Shown here: piece by piece, positions 1 to 7,860 of the stretch
Numbering within the stretch: position 1 is the stretch's first letter
How the letters are laid out: each line of letters opens with the position of its first letter
Source: a virus
Direction: 5' to 3' (one strand)
Length of the DNA: 25,644 nucleotides
IMG/VR virus record: IMGVR_UViG_3300011420_000028
Coordinates: 1 to 25,644 of that record
Position numbers and translations under genes: made by a program
Notes under the pieces: model-generated
Database searches by the model: none
What the model was told of the DNA's origin: nothing
The model's input: the letters and a program-made list of their open reading frames with translations, nothing else

Positions 1-501
1 GGTAAGTTTTATCACGAGTGGTATATGGATTTCTATAATACTATACGTACTCAGCGAATACGTGATGATACGGGTACAATACAAAGGTTCGGGGAAAGCG
101 TATTAAAAGTAGCCATGCTTCTATCAATGAGTCAATCACCTGAATTAGTAATAGATATGCCAACTATGGTAGAAGCTGTTAAGCAATGCGAAACACTTAT
201 TGGTAACGTAAGAAGAACTACAATGGGTAAGAAAGGAGCAGCTACTAATCTACAACTTAAAAACTTAATGATAGAGGAATTACTTAATCGTGACCCACAT
301 GCCATTAGTAAAGATGTGGCAATGAAAAAGTTTTGGATGCATTATAATGTTACTGAAGATTTCGTTGCGCTTATAGGTGCCTTGTTTGATGCTGGCACTA
401 TAACAATAGAAAATTGGGGTAATACTGTAATGTATGTTATGAATGACAAACAAGTAGAAGAATTAAAAGCATGGCACGCTGCTAAAAAAGGACAGGGTTA
501 A
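1..501 (+). CDS. DUF3987-like replication ATPase/helicase, C-terminal fragment
   Basis: The reading frame is open from base 1 (reads GKFYHEWYMDF), so the gene begins outside the window; the ATG at 25 is probably internal. The visible 166 residues have a helical block (RFGESVLKVAMLLSMS, then an acidic 'thumb' helix) followed by a roughly 65-residue segment resembling a winged helix. This matches the C-terminal layout I know for DUF3987/YfjI-type phage primase-helicase ATPases, where a KvAmLLa helix precedes a small DNA-binding domain. The P-loop part is not in the window, so the assignment rests on the tail only. It heads a rightward cluster, and the next gene starts 2 bases after its stop. 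Its last codons (KKGQG) double as the SD region of the next gene. Confidence 0.5.
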   Translation, partial: GKFYHEWYMDFYNTIRTQRIRDDTGTIQRFGESVLKVAMLLSMSQSPELVIDMPTMVEAVKQCETLIGNVRRTTMGKKGAATNLQLKNLMIEELLNRDPHAISKDVAMKKFWMHYNVTEDFVALIGALFDAGTITIENWGNTVMYVMNDKQVEELKAWHAAKKGQG

Positions 502-503
502 TT

Positions 504-812
504 ATGAAAATTGATACATATAGAGACCAAAAAGATTCAACATTAACAATTACTATTGCTGAATATACACTTCATTTAGAGAGAAATATTAGTAGATATT
601 TAAATGAAACAGTATCATACGCACTAAGAACTACTGTTGACAAAGCAATTCATGAAAAACATGGTGAAATACTTAATGAAGTAGATAAACAAATTTTTAG
701 TGATGAAACTAAAGAGTTAATTAAGGAATTAATCCGTAAAAGATTAGATGCTGCCTTAACTGAACATATTAATGATATGCTTAGTAAAGAAAAACAGAAG
801 GGACAAGGTTAA
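504..812 (+). CDS. Small charged alpha-helical protein, unknown
   Basis: A 102-residue protein that I do not recognise. It is rich in Glu, Lys, Ile and Leu, and its second half (about residues 45-95) looks like continuous amphipathic helix with coiled-coil character. No Cys, signal peptide or membrane segment is seen. It starts 2 bases after the upstream stop, with an SD-like GGACAGGG in the end of that gene. It ends in KGQG, like its neighbour, because the next SD is encoded in its last codons. It probably belongs to the early/replication transcription unit; function unknown. Confidence 0.7.
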   Translation: MKIDTYRDQKDSTLTITIAEYTLHLERNISRYLNETVSYALRTTVDKAIHEKHGEILNEVDKQIFSDETKELIKELIRKRLDAALTEHINDMLSKEKQKGQG

Positions 813-813
813 A

Positions 814-1245
814 ATGACTATTAGAGAATTGCTATCATTGATACTATCATTTAATTATGTCAATGGAAAAACTGCTGCAGATTTAGGTTATGTAAATGCT
901 GGTACTGATAAACGTGTAGGTGGTTCACTAGGTAAATTTGCTGGTCAAATTCAATCAGGTTTATCCTTCAAGTCAACTACTAAACCTGTAAAGAGTGTAG
1001 AGAAAATTGGCGGTATATGGATAGAGACAGCAGAAGCACCTAATGGTAGACAACATATTTCAATAGCAGTTAGGAGAGATAAAACACATTGGTTAACTGT
1101 TCGTTTTGGTTGGCGTTATGATGGTAATTGGGGTGATAGCGGAACTGTTGGATATAATCCTAATCCTGAAATTATAGGTGGTTATATATTCGATGCGGTA
1201 ATAAAACTTAATGCACCAATATCATTTATTGAAGGGGTTGAATAA
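814..1245 (+). CDS. Unknown phage protein, 143 residues
   Basis: I chose the ATG at 814 rather than the one at 772 because AGAAGGGACAAGG lies just upstream and because starting at 772 would overlap the previous gene by 41 bases. The first 15 residues are hydrophobic (TIRELLSLILSF), which fits an amphipathic helix better than a full membrane span. The middle holds a Gly/Lys-rich segment and then beta-like Trp- and Tyr-rich strands (HWLTVRFGWRYDGNWG, GYNPNPEIIGGYIF). No catalytic motif is recognised. It sits in the rightward small-gene cluster after the replication-type gene. Confidence 0.65.
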   Translation: MTIRELLSLILSFNYVNGKTAADLGYVNAGTDKRVGGSLGKFAGQIQSGLSFKSTTKPVKSVEKIGGIWIETAEAPNGRQHISIAVRRDKTHWLTVRFGWRYDGNWGDSGTVGYNPNPEIIGGYIFDAVIKLNAPISFIEGVE

Positions 1246-1249
1246 TTAT

Positions 1250-1414
1250 ATGGGACGAGCTATATATAAATGTGCGAAATGTGGTGTTAGACAGTACGAG
1301 GCCGAACTGATTTATGATAGTACTGTAAAAGATTTTGTCTGTAGAAAAACTGAAATATGTCAGAATCCTAGTTATTCAACTAAAAGTAAAAGAAGGAAGG
1401 TATTAGCTAAATGA
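1250..1414 (+). CDS. Small zinc-ribbon protein
   Basis: A 54-residue basic protein with a CxxC pair near the start (CAKC, about residues 8-11) and two more Cys (C30 and C36). This spacing could hold one zinc ion as a small ribbon. The C-terminus is Lys/Arg-rich (KSKRRK), suggesting nucleic-acid contact. The ATG at 1250 is preferred over an upstream Met at 1211 that lies inside the previous gene; GAAGGGG lies 12 bases upstream. The stop overlaps the next start in an ATGA junction at 1411-1414. Small zinc ribbons like this are common and unassigned in phage early regions. Confidence 0.6.
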   Translation: MGRAIYKCAKCGVRQYEAELIYDSTVKDFVCRKTEICQNPSYSTKSKRRKVLAK

Positions 1415-1548
1415 AAAAGAAAAATCCGAATGACACAACTATACGCAACATTAATGCACTAAAGAGAAGGATTAAACGATTAGAATTAATTACTAAACTG
1501 AATCGTAATGACATAGCATTTGTTTTAACAAGGATGTTTAAGAAATGA
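1411..1548 (+). CDS. Small basic protein, unknown
   Basis: A 45-residue, strongly basic protein (MKKKNPND..., then a KRRIKRLE helix). It starts in an ATGA overlap with the zinc-ribbon gene and ends in an ATGA overlap at 1545-1548 with the next gene. AAGGAAGG lies about 10 bases upstream. These couplings and the SD are the main support for coding. It is probably a single helix with a short tail; no family is recognised. Confidence 0.55.
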   Translation: MKKKNPNDTTIRNINALKRRIKRLELITKLNRNDIAFVLTRMFKK

Positions 1549-1856
1549 CATATCAAACAGCAGAAATATACTTAAAGGAATTAGCAGTTACTCATCAGGT
1601 TAAGCTATATGAATCATCAAATGCGAGTGTATTGTTTCCTATTGGCATTAAGATAAATGAAGATAGAATGAAGGTAGAACACGGATATGTATGTTATCTA
1701 ATAGATGATGATGAGCATATATATGCCATACAAATATTCATTGATGCTAATATGAATTATGGTGCATTAATGCGTATATTTGGTCAGGCTGTTATTAATT
1801 TCAGAAATGAATTAAAGAAATTAGTAAGCAGCTCTAGTACGCCTCCTAGTTCTTGA
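1545..1856 (+). CDS. Unknown protein ending the rightward cluster
   Basis: A 103-residue protein of mixed alpha/beta character with an acidic stretch (LIDDDEHIY). Its start overlaps the previous stop (ATGA), and AAGGATG lies upstream. No family is recognised. Its last 12 codons, which encode a Ser/Pro-rich tail (VSSSSTPPSS), overlap tail-to-tail with the end of the large leftward gene. The low-complexity tail suggests that the end of this protein is shaped by the opposing gene rather than by its own function. Confidence 0.6.
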   Translation: MTYQTAEIYLKELAVTHQVKLYESSNASVLFPIGIKINEDRMKVEHGYVCYLIDDDEHIYAIQIFIDANMNYGALMRIFGQAVINFRNELKKLVSSSSTPPSS

Positions 1857-4664
1857 GCGTGATGCACTAGGTTCATATTCATCAAATACTTGTACGCTTT
1901 CACCAAATAGTGCGCCTACACCAGCGAATCCACTAAACAATGAAGGGTCTTCTCTATAAAGGTCCTTCATTGTTGTTATCATGTTAGGTGTAATAGCTTC
2001 TAGAAAATAATTCTTTGATGTCTCATGAATACTACTACCTGCTTTACTAAAAGAACTAAAATCTGTACCAAATCGTTTCATTTCCTTACGAGCAGGTTTA
2101 CCAACTGGTGTACGATTACGTGCGAAATCTATAATAGCACCTGGTATAGGAGCCATTTTATTACGCACGAAATTAGCTGCTACATCCAGTTCGGTCTCAG
2201 CTTTAAATCCCTCACCTAAATTTTTAGTTCTACCAGGTCTACCATTGTTCATAGGTGCAGTTTTAGTACCAGATAGTAATTGATAAGTAACACGAATGAA
2301 TGGTTGTAATCCTGCTGTCGTATCTATTCTAGTATTACCTACTACAATCTTACCAAAATCAGAACTAGATGGGTCCATTGTAACATCTGCGCCGAGAGAT
2401 TTAGCTAATCCTACACCAGTAGCCCAATATGCTGTAGTAGCTACCAGTGATTTAATATATTCCTTCTGTATAGCTGCATCAGCATTCTTAAAACCTAATG
2501 CGGCTTTGGGTAAATCAACAATAGCTTTACCACCTTGACCCAGCATCTTAAGACGTGATGATATAAATCGTGGACTAAAGAATATATTATTCCACATTAC
2601 AGCATTCTTTTCCTGGTCAATCTTACCTAACTTATAATCACCATGTCCAATTTTACTTAGGTCTAATTTCAAATCACCTCGACCAGTAGCCTCATTAATA
2701 AATTTAGATATTTGGTCCGGCGACATGTTCATATCAGCTTTTTTAGATGCATCATACATAGAGTCGAATGTATCGCTTCTTAGCTTATTAAGAAATGTAG
2801 TATATCCTCTATTAGTACCTCTAATAGCCTTACCAATACCGGGTATTTTTTCAGCTAGAGAAGATATAATAGCTTCCTCTCTATTAGTAATATCATCAAG
2901 ACCAGTAAATGCTAATCCACTTTTTGTTTGTAATTCAAAAGTAGGCTTAGCTTTTAATGCTGCCTGACTAGCTTGAAATGCATCTTCAGAAAAAGTTGAC
3001 TTAAACATAGGTACTATTGCCTGAGAAAATTTATTATCAGTAATACCTCCTTTATGAATAAGTCCTTTACCCTGACGTAATGGTGCAGAGAAATCTATAG
3101 CAGCCCATAATGATTTAGGTAGACCCATAATTTCGCTGCCTAAATGACTTTTCTTTTCTTTAGGGTCTAAGTTAATAATACCACGTGATTCATCTGGAAC
3201 GAAATCATTCATTGATGCTTCTCTAATAGGTGTTACATTTTTCATATCAGGTAGTATATCACTACTCATTATTTGAGGTGCTTTTTTATCAATATCCGCT
3301 ACTAAACGAGCCAAATCTAGTGGGTCATCAACATCATAATTTCTTGGATTTATATGTGCATCAACTGCTCTTTTCCATATTGCTTGTATTTCAGGTGTTT
3401 TAGCAGCATTAGTAGGCGAAATAAAAGGTGGTAATGTAGATTGTCGTGTACCCATACTAAAACCACTAGTAGGTCTGCTTCTAGTAGATGGTGCTAATTC
3501 TGTTTTAACAGGAGAATCACCTATAAATTCCTCACCTGTTTGAGGATTAATACGTACGTTTTGTTCATCAGCCATCTTAAATATAGATGGAATTTTAACA
3601 GGGCCGGGGGGTTGACCACCTACCATATTCTTAATTTGGCTTCTAACTCTTTTACCTTCTAATACTAATGCAGCTTCATCTAATCCGGTAGCACCCTTCA
3701 AAAACTTCATGTAATCTGCATTACGAGCGGATGGTTTAGATTGAGCAATGATATATAGAGCCTTATCTATGTCACTCTCAAATGCAGGTTCATAGCTGTT
3801 ATAACCAATATTGAATCGTGGTTTAGCACCTACTAAATCATTACTTAATCTAGTTACTCGCGGTTTATTAACAGGTAATTCAGCACCTGGTAATTGTCTA
3901 GGAGGAATAGAACCACCCATATTTTCAGCAAATGTAGGTAATGCAGTATTGCGTGATGCCATAGCATCATCAGCTAATTGAACAGTTGGTATACCAGCTA
4001 TCTCATCTAAATTAGGTAATGGTTCATAACCCATTATATTACCCATAGAGCTATCACCTTTTAATGGGTCACGTACTGCTCTATATCTAGGTTTATTAAT
4101 AGGTGGCATATCTACTGAAAATTCAGGAGGCAAACGATTAGGTAATGCATTATCAATAGTATTAACAGGCGGCATCATATCAGCAGCTTTATCAGCTAAT
4201 TTAGCACCTGCTGACTTAGGAATAGCTCTTTTAGCAGCTCGCGCCCATGCACCACCACCTATAACACTAGTAGCTAATCCTAATGGAGATGTAGCACCAC
4301 CTACTACAAAATCAGAAATATCACCTAATGTATCTCCACCATATTTATGACTGAATTTACTTATATCTTCCTCTACATCAGGCATTATAGATGTAGTGCT
4401 CCATTTAGCTATACTAGACATTGATGGCAGATTAAAGTAATCTGGCTTACTAGCTGGATTAGGCTCATTATTAGTATCTAAATCAGGCAAAGATACATTA
4501 TCTCGTCTAGCTGGTTCAAATGTACTTCTAGGTGGTGGCTTTTGTTTAGCTTTATATTCAGCCACAATTCTATCTATATCAGCAGGCGTAGGAGTACCAT
4601 CGAAATCAAATTCGATTAACTCACTAGTATCAGGATTCCGAAGTTTATACCTTCTTGGAGCCAT
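1821..4664 (-). CDS. Large internal virion/ejection protein with LPD38-like region
   Basis: A 947-residue protein and the last gene of the leftward cluster. The N-terminus (YKLRNPDTSELIEFDF, then ADIDRIVAEY) resembles the short region that opens many large phage virion proteins. Residues around 110-135 are Gly/Ala-rich and hydrophobic. Near 764-773 the motif DPSSSDFGKI, followed by VGNTRID and GLQPFIR, matches a signature I associate with large polyvalent protein-associated domain 38 (LPD38), often found in phage internal or ejected proteins. A hydrophobic segment (SLVATTAYWATGVGLAKSLG) lies just before it and could insert in a membrane. The C-terminus is Arg-rich. It starts 1 base after the neighbouring gene. 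The role in DNA ejection is inferred from position and family. Confidence 0.65.
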   Translation of the reverse strand: MAPRRYKLRNPDTSELIEFDFDGTPTPADIDRIVAEYKAKQKPPPRSTFEPARRDNVSLPDLDTNNEPNPASKPDYFNLPSMSSIAKWSTTSIMPDVEEDISKFSHKYGGDTLGDISDFVVGGATSPLGLATSVIGGGAWARAAKRAIPKSAGAKLADKAADMMPPVNTIDNALPNRLPPEFSVDMPPINKPRYRAVRDPLKGDSSMGNIMGYEPLPNLDEIAGIPTVQLADDAMASRNTALPTFAENMGGSIPPRQLPGAELPVNKPRVTRLSNDLVGAKPRFNIGYNSYEPAFESDIDKALYIIAQSKPSARNADYMKFLKGATGLDEAALVLEGKRVRSQIKNMVGGQPPGPVKIPSIFKMADEQNVRINPQTGEEFIGDSPVKTELAPSTRSRPTSGFSMGTRQSTLPPFISPTNAAKTPEIQAIWKRAVDAHINPRNYDVDDPLDLARLVADIDKKAPQIMSSDILPDMKNVTPIREASMNDFVPDESRGIINLDPKEKKSHLGSEIMGLPKSLWAAIDFSAPLRQGKGLIHKGGITDNKFSQAIVPMFKSTFSEDAFQASQAALKAKPTFELQTKSGLAFTGLDDITNREEAIISSLAEKIPGIGKAIRGTNRGYTTFLNKLRSDTFDSMYDASKKADMNMSPDQISKFINEATGRGDLKLDLSKIGHGDYKLGKIDQEKNAVMWNNIFFSPRFISSRLKMLGQGGKAIVDLPKAALGFKNADAAIQKEYIKSLVATTAYWATGVGLAKSLGADVTMDPSSSDFGKIVVGNTRIDTTAGLQPFIRVTYQLLSGTKTAPMNNGRPGRTKNLGEGFKAETELDVAANFVRNKMAPIPGAIIDFARNRTPVGKPARKEMKRFGTDFSSFSKAGSSIHETSKNYFLEAITPNMITTMKDLYREDPSLFSGFAGVGALFGESVQVFDEYEPSASRSRTRRRTRAAY

Positions 4665-4665
4665 G

Positions 4666-5592
4666 TTATCTTTCTAGTACAAAACCATGAGATGGCCTAG
4701 TATTTGAACCTGGTTCAAGATTAATATTACCATACCTACGTGGCTGCATATATCGTTGTATTTGAGCTTCAACTAATTCAGAAGTTTCAGGTAATGGTAT
4801 ACCATTATTATCAAACCATTCAGGATTTTCATTAGCAACTCTATCTACAGCATCTCTACGTCTTGCTGCTAATTGAGTATCAGATGGACTATTACCTGAA
4901 GCATTATCAGCAGCGCGGTCACCAATCATTGACCCAACATTTCTTTCGTATGCACCTACTCGTCTATCTTCCATTCGTAATTTCGCTTCAGCTACTTTAG
5001 TTTGCTGTTCAAATTTACTCTGGTCAAGTAGTAATCTAGTTTTAGTAGTAGCATCAGTGGCTTCTGCTATTTTAACTGCAAACTCAGCACGCTTTCTAGC
5101 TGTTTCAGCATTAAATATTTGCGTCCTAGAATTTGTTTCAGCTATACCAGTTCTAGCTGCATTATTAGTTGTTCGTTCATTCAATCCACCATATAGTCTA
5201 CGTTGAGTATTGAATGTATTTTCTAGCTGGGCCGAAGATTTCAATGCATCTTCTTTACCCTGCCATTCTTCCATAGCATTACGATATGGTGCTCGTGCAA
5301 TTCTATTCGCAGCGTCATATGCTAGTAATGGATTACCACTCTGATAACCAGTTAATACACCGCTAGTACCAGCTAATAGTTTACGCCATATAGAAGGAGC
5401 ATAATCCTCCTGTTTAGGCATACCTCTAATATGGTCAGCATATTCATCTAATGCAGGATTATTAAAACTAAAATCCTGTGGAGGTGGTGCTCTCCTATTA
5501 ACTAATGGAGGTTCTTCTTGCTGACCAAAAATTATATTGGCCCAGGGATTTTTAACCCTGCTACGAGTAAAGAAATCATCTTTTAGTGGCAT
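4666..5592 (-). CDS. Probable internal virion (ejection) protein, coiled coil
   Basis: A 308-residue protein. The first ~90 residues are proline-rich and look disordered. Residues about 110-215 form a long Ala/Glu/Lys/Arg helical region (RKRAEFAVKIAEATDA and onward) typical of coiled coils. The rest is low complexity, with no enzyme motif. AGGAG is placed well before the ATG and overlaps the stop of the upstream gene. It lies between two other large virion-like genes at the end of the late cluster, the usual place for podovirus ejection proteins. The exact role is inferred. Confidence 0.55.
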   Translation of the reverse strand: MPLKDDFFTRSRVKNPWANIIFGQQEEPPLVNRRAPPPQDFSFNNPALDEYADHIRGMPKQEDYAPSIWRKLLAGTSGVLTGYQSGNPLLAYDAANRIARAPYRNAMEEWQGKEDALKSSAQLENTFNTQRRLYGGLNERTTNNAARTGIAETNSRTQIFNAETARKRAEFAVKIAEATDATTKTRLLLDQSKFEQQTKVAEAKLRMEDRRVGAYERNVGSMIGDRAADNASGNSPSDTQLAARRRDAVDRVANENPEWFDNNGIPLPETSELVEAQIQRYMQPRRYGNINLEPGSNTRPSHGFVLER

Positions 5593-5600
5593 TATTACTC

Positions 5601-6749
5601 CTAATACGTGTATGGTGCTGCTGTTCGTTTACGAGCATCTTGTACACCAGTATAAGCATTAATACCAATATTAGCCCATTGTGCTGCTCTATCCCAACCT
5701 GATGGTCCCTGTTGCTGTTGTTGATTAGCACCAGGTAATAATCTAGCATATTGGTCGCCCATCATACCACGATTACGATATATATTATCATCGTATCTTG
5801 CTAATTCAGCAGGACTAGAACCGTATACACCTTCTAATCCACTTAATCCAAGTACTTTCATCTTATCTCTATATTGTTGTGCTTGTAACGCAGATGCTTT
5901 ATTAGCATTTGATGCTGATGCACGAGATGCTGCATTAGCATTAGATATAGATTGTTTACGTGCTGCAATTCCTTCTAAACCGCCATATCCAAATTTACCA
6001 ATATCAGTTAGTCCACCTAATCCAGCTAATCTACCCTGTTGTATTTGAGAGGATAAACCTGATTCAGCATCAGATAATGCAGATGCACCTTGAAATCTAC
6101 CAGTACGAACTGCATCAGAAATATCCATTTCAGTATCACGTGCCGCTGTACTACTAGCTATTGCACTATCTCTGGATAATCTAGAATTAGCTGAATCATA
6201 ACCAGTACCATAACCACCTGTTACATTCCTGCGCCGTGCTAACTCACTCTTAATATTATTGTAAAAACTTCCAATAGGTGCTACACCTCTTGAACGTATA
6301 TTAGACTTATCAGCATCACTAACACCACCAGTTCGCGCAAATTCATCGAATACTCCATTACCGCGTATTCGAGCAGCATTCTCATCAGTGATACCGCCTG
6401 TTCTAGCAAAATCTCTATATCCACCCATTGATTCATGTATGCCCTTAGATAGGGGGTTATATCCTGCTTCTAATTTTTTATATAATGGGTCTAATTTATA
6501 TGATGCTGCTGATACTCCACCGCCTCCACCTGCACCACCTATACCAGTATTTAATCCTGTACCGTCTATAAATCCTCTATAACCACCTGCTATTTCTCCA
6601 CGTAGAGAATCAGCAAATGATTTTTCTGCATGACGTTCGGGCGTTGTATAACCTTGAACTTCATTATGCTCTCTATCTAATCTTTCTCTTTCTTGAGAGA
6701 GCATGGCATCGTTTACTGCTTGTGTCTTTTCTTTATTCTTACTACCCAT
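5601..6749 (-). CDS. Probable internal virion protein, Gly/Ser/Ala-rich with tandem repeat
   Basis: A 382-residue low-complexity protein. It has a glycine-rich run (GIGGAGGGGG), two copies of a segment beginning FARTGG[IV][TS]D about 26 residues apart, Ala/Ser-rich helical stretches in the second half and a short QQQQQ tract. The N-terminal 30 residues are charged and helical. The start overlaps the previous gene by 8 bases and has a strong SD (AGAGAGG). Similar Gly/Ala-rich proteins with FA.TGG-type repeats lie beside ejection proteins in other podoviruses, so I read it as a small ejection protein. No enzymatic feature is seen. Confidence 0.5.
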   Translation of the reverse strand: MGSKNKEKTQAVNDAMLSQERERLDREHNEVQGYTTPERHAEKSFADSLRGEIAGGYRGFIDGTGLNTGIGGAGGGGGVSAASYKLDPLYKKLEAGYNPLSKGIHESMGGYRDFARTGGITDENAARIRGNGVFDEFARTGGVSDADKSNIRSRGVAPIGSFYNNIKSELARRRNVTGGYGTGYDSANSRLSRDSAIASSTAARDTEMDISDAVRTGRFQGASALSDAESGLSSQIQQGRLAGLGGLTDIGKFGYGGLEGIAARKQSISNANAASRASASNANKASALQAQQYRDKMKVLGLSGLEGVYGSSPAELARYDDNIYRNRGMMGDQYARLLPGANQQQQQGPSGWDRAAQWANIGINAYTGVQDARKRTAAPYTY

Positions 6750-7140
6750 TTGTTTGCCTCTCTAACAGATTAATTTTTAATAATTGTTCACATTTCTCAA
6801 ATTTGAAATGTTTAATCATTAGATTCATATAGTTACTATCAGATGGAAACATGTAATACTTATCGAATCCCTCATCTAATGCTTTGAATTCAGCTACATT
6901 AAATAATTCCTTTAATACTGTAATCCTATCTCGCATAGGTCTATCAGTATCCATTATCATAACAGCTTCGAGTATTACTTCTAAACAGCCGAATCCGACT
7001 ATCTTACCGTCTATCTCTATTATAGCTGCCCCGAGTACATGTTCAAGATTAGGTCTATTAAATGTACCAGCATGACATCTATTATATATCTCGTCTATAG
7101 CAGCAGCATCAGATGGAATGTATTTACGTATATTTATCAT
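6742..7140 (-). CDS. GNAT-fold protein next to ejection proteins
   Basis: A 132-residue protein. It has the layout of a small GNAT acetyltransferase: INIRKYIPSDAAAIDEIY at the start, a beta strand with DGKIVGFGCLEV, a strand ending in MIMD, then a helix and the terminal FDKYYMFPSDSNYMNLMIKHFKF. I chose the ATG at 7140 because AGAAGG lies 5 bases upstream; an earlier Met at 7161 would extend into the endolysin gene. T7 gp13, also next to internal core proteins, is a known GNAT-like virion protein, so a structural role is as likely as catalysis. The acetyl-CoA loop (Q/RxxGxG/A) is not clear. Confidence 0.65.
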   Translation of the reverse strand: MINIRKYIPSDAAAIDEIYNRCHAGTFNRPNLEHVLGAAIIEIDGKIVGFGCLEVILEAVMIMDTDRPMRDRITVLKELFNVAEFKALDEGFDKYYMFPSDSNYMNLMIKHFKFEKCEQLLKINLLERQTNG

Positions 7141-7141
7141 A

Positions 7142-7492
7142 TTACCTTCTAATACCATCACCTATTGAATAATGATTACCATCGCCAAAATGGCCACCCC
7201 AATGACATACAAAATCTTTACCAGCAGATTGCATTTCCCACCAGGTTCCTAATTGTCTATGTGCTTCTGTAGTTTTTTGGTATATACCATCTTTAAATAG
7301 ATTTAGGTCTATAGCTAATTTATCAATATGCAAGCTATTTTTAAGACCTACACCTAATTTACTTAATCTTAATGCTTCTTCTCTACTTCTAAGTGCTTCA
7401 CCTAAAGTAACTTGATAACCAAGTCGTCTAGCTTCATTAATAAGTGATGGCACCATAGCAGCAAAAATCATTTGTTTCTGTAAAAGTTTCAT
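7142..7492 (-). CDS. Endolysin, M15-family zinc peptidase
   Basis: A 116-residue protein matching the short phage M15 (D-Ala-D-Ala or L-Ala-D-Glu type) peptidases. It should cut peptidoglycan stem peptides at lysis. Visible motifs are GEALRSREEA, then SLHIDKLAIDLNLF with zinc ligands H55 and D62, then WGGHFGDGNHYS with ligand H107. The length is typical for a single-domain enzyme without a cell-wall binding module. The ATG at 7492 follows a strong AGAGGTG and forms an ATGA overlap with the upstream gene; an alternative start at 7522 would sit inside that gene. There is no signal peptide, so it needs a holin or another route across the membrane. Confidence 0.85.
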   Translation of the reverse strand: MKLLQKQMIFAAMVPSLINEARRLGYQVTLGEALRSREEALRLSKLGVGLKNSLHIDKLAIDLNLFKDGIYQKTTEAHRQLGTWWEMQSAGKDFVCHWGGHFGDGNHYSIGDGIRR

Positions 7493-7860
7493 AACGCACC
7501 TCTTTGTATTCTTACCAACCAATCTATAGTATTTAGTGCATTCTTAAGTGATGCACCTGTTTTCCATGGCACCAATGTAATATAAGTAAATAGAATATCA
7601 AACTCGTATTCATCTATTTGTATCTGTCTAGGTGCATTACCTTCCATCTTATCATCTAATTCTCTTGCCAGTTCTTCAGATGGTAATTTCCTACCACATG
7701 GCAATACATGGCTAATACCTTCTAATTTTTCTAAGATATTAAATTCACGTCTTAATATAGATAATCCTTTTTTCTCTGTAATAGAACCACCTAATACAAA
7801 TCCTTCAAATACATACGTAAAATGCATTGGACCTAACTCATCCTCAAATGATATAATCAT
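7489..7860 (-). CDS. Unknown phage protein, 123 residues
   Basis: An unrecognised soluble protein. The N-terminal part has beta-like segments (MHFTYVFEGFVLGG), then an acidic/basic helix and a C-terminal DWLVRIQRG. No Cys pair, signal peptide or clear membrane helix is visible. It overlaps the endolysin start (ATGA at 7489-7492) and the previous gene's stop by 4 bases (7857-7860), so the three genes are probably translated as a coupled set. The place between a small hydrophobic protein and the endolysin suggests late expression, but does not show a lysis role. Confidence 0.6.
   Translation of the reverse strand: MIISFEDELGPMHFTYVFEGFVLGGSITEKKGLSILRREFNILEKLEGISHVLPCGRKLPSEELARELDDKMEGNAPRQIQIDEYEFDILFTYITLVPWKTGASLKNALNTIDWLVRIQRGAL

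Noticed and set aside
1815-1875. Bidirectional terminator at the convergence point
   Set aside because: Only a short CTAG-based pairing and GCTC/GAGC with wide bulges are visible, and no T-run follows on either strand.
2025-2967. Small + strand frames inside the 947-residue gene
   Set aside because: They lie wholly within a large gene with matching domain content, have no SD or family likeness, and are explained as antisense shadows.
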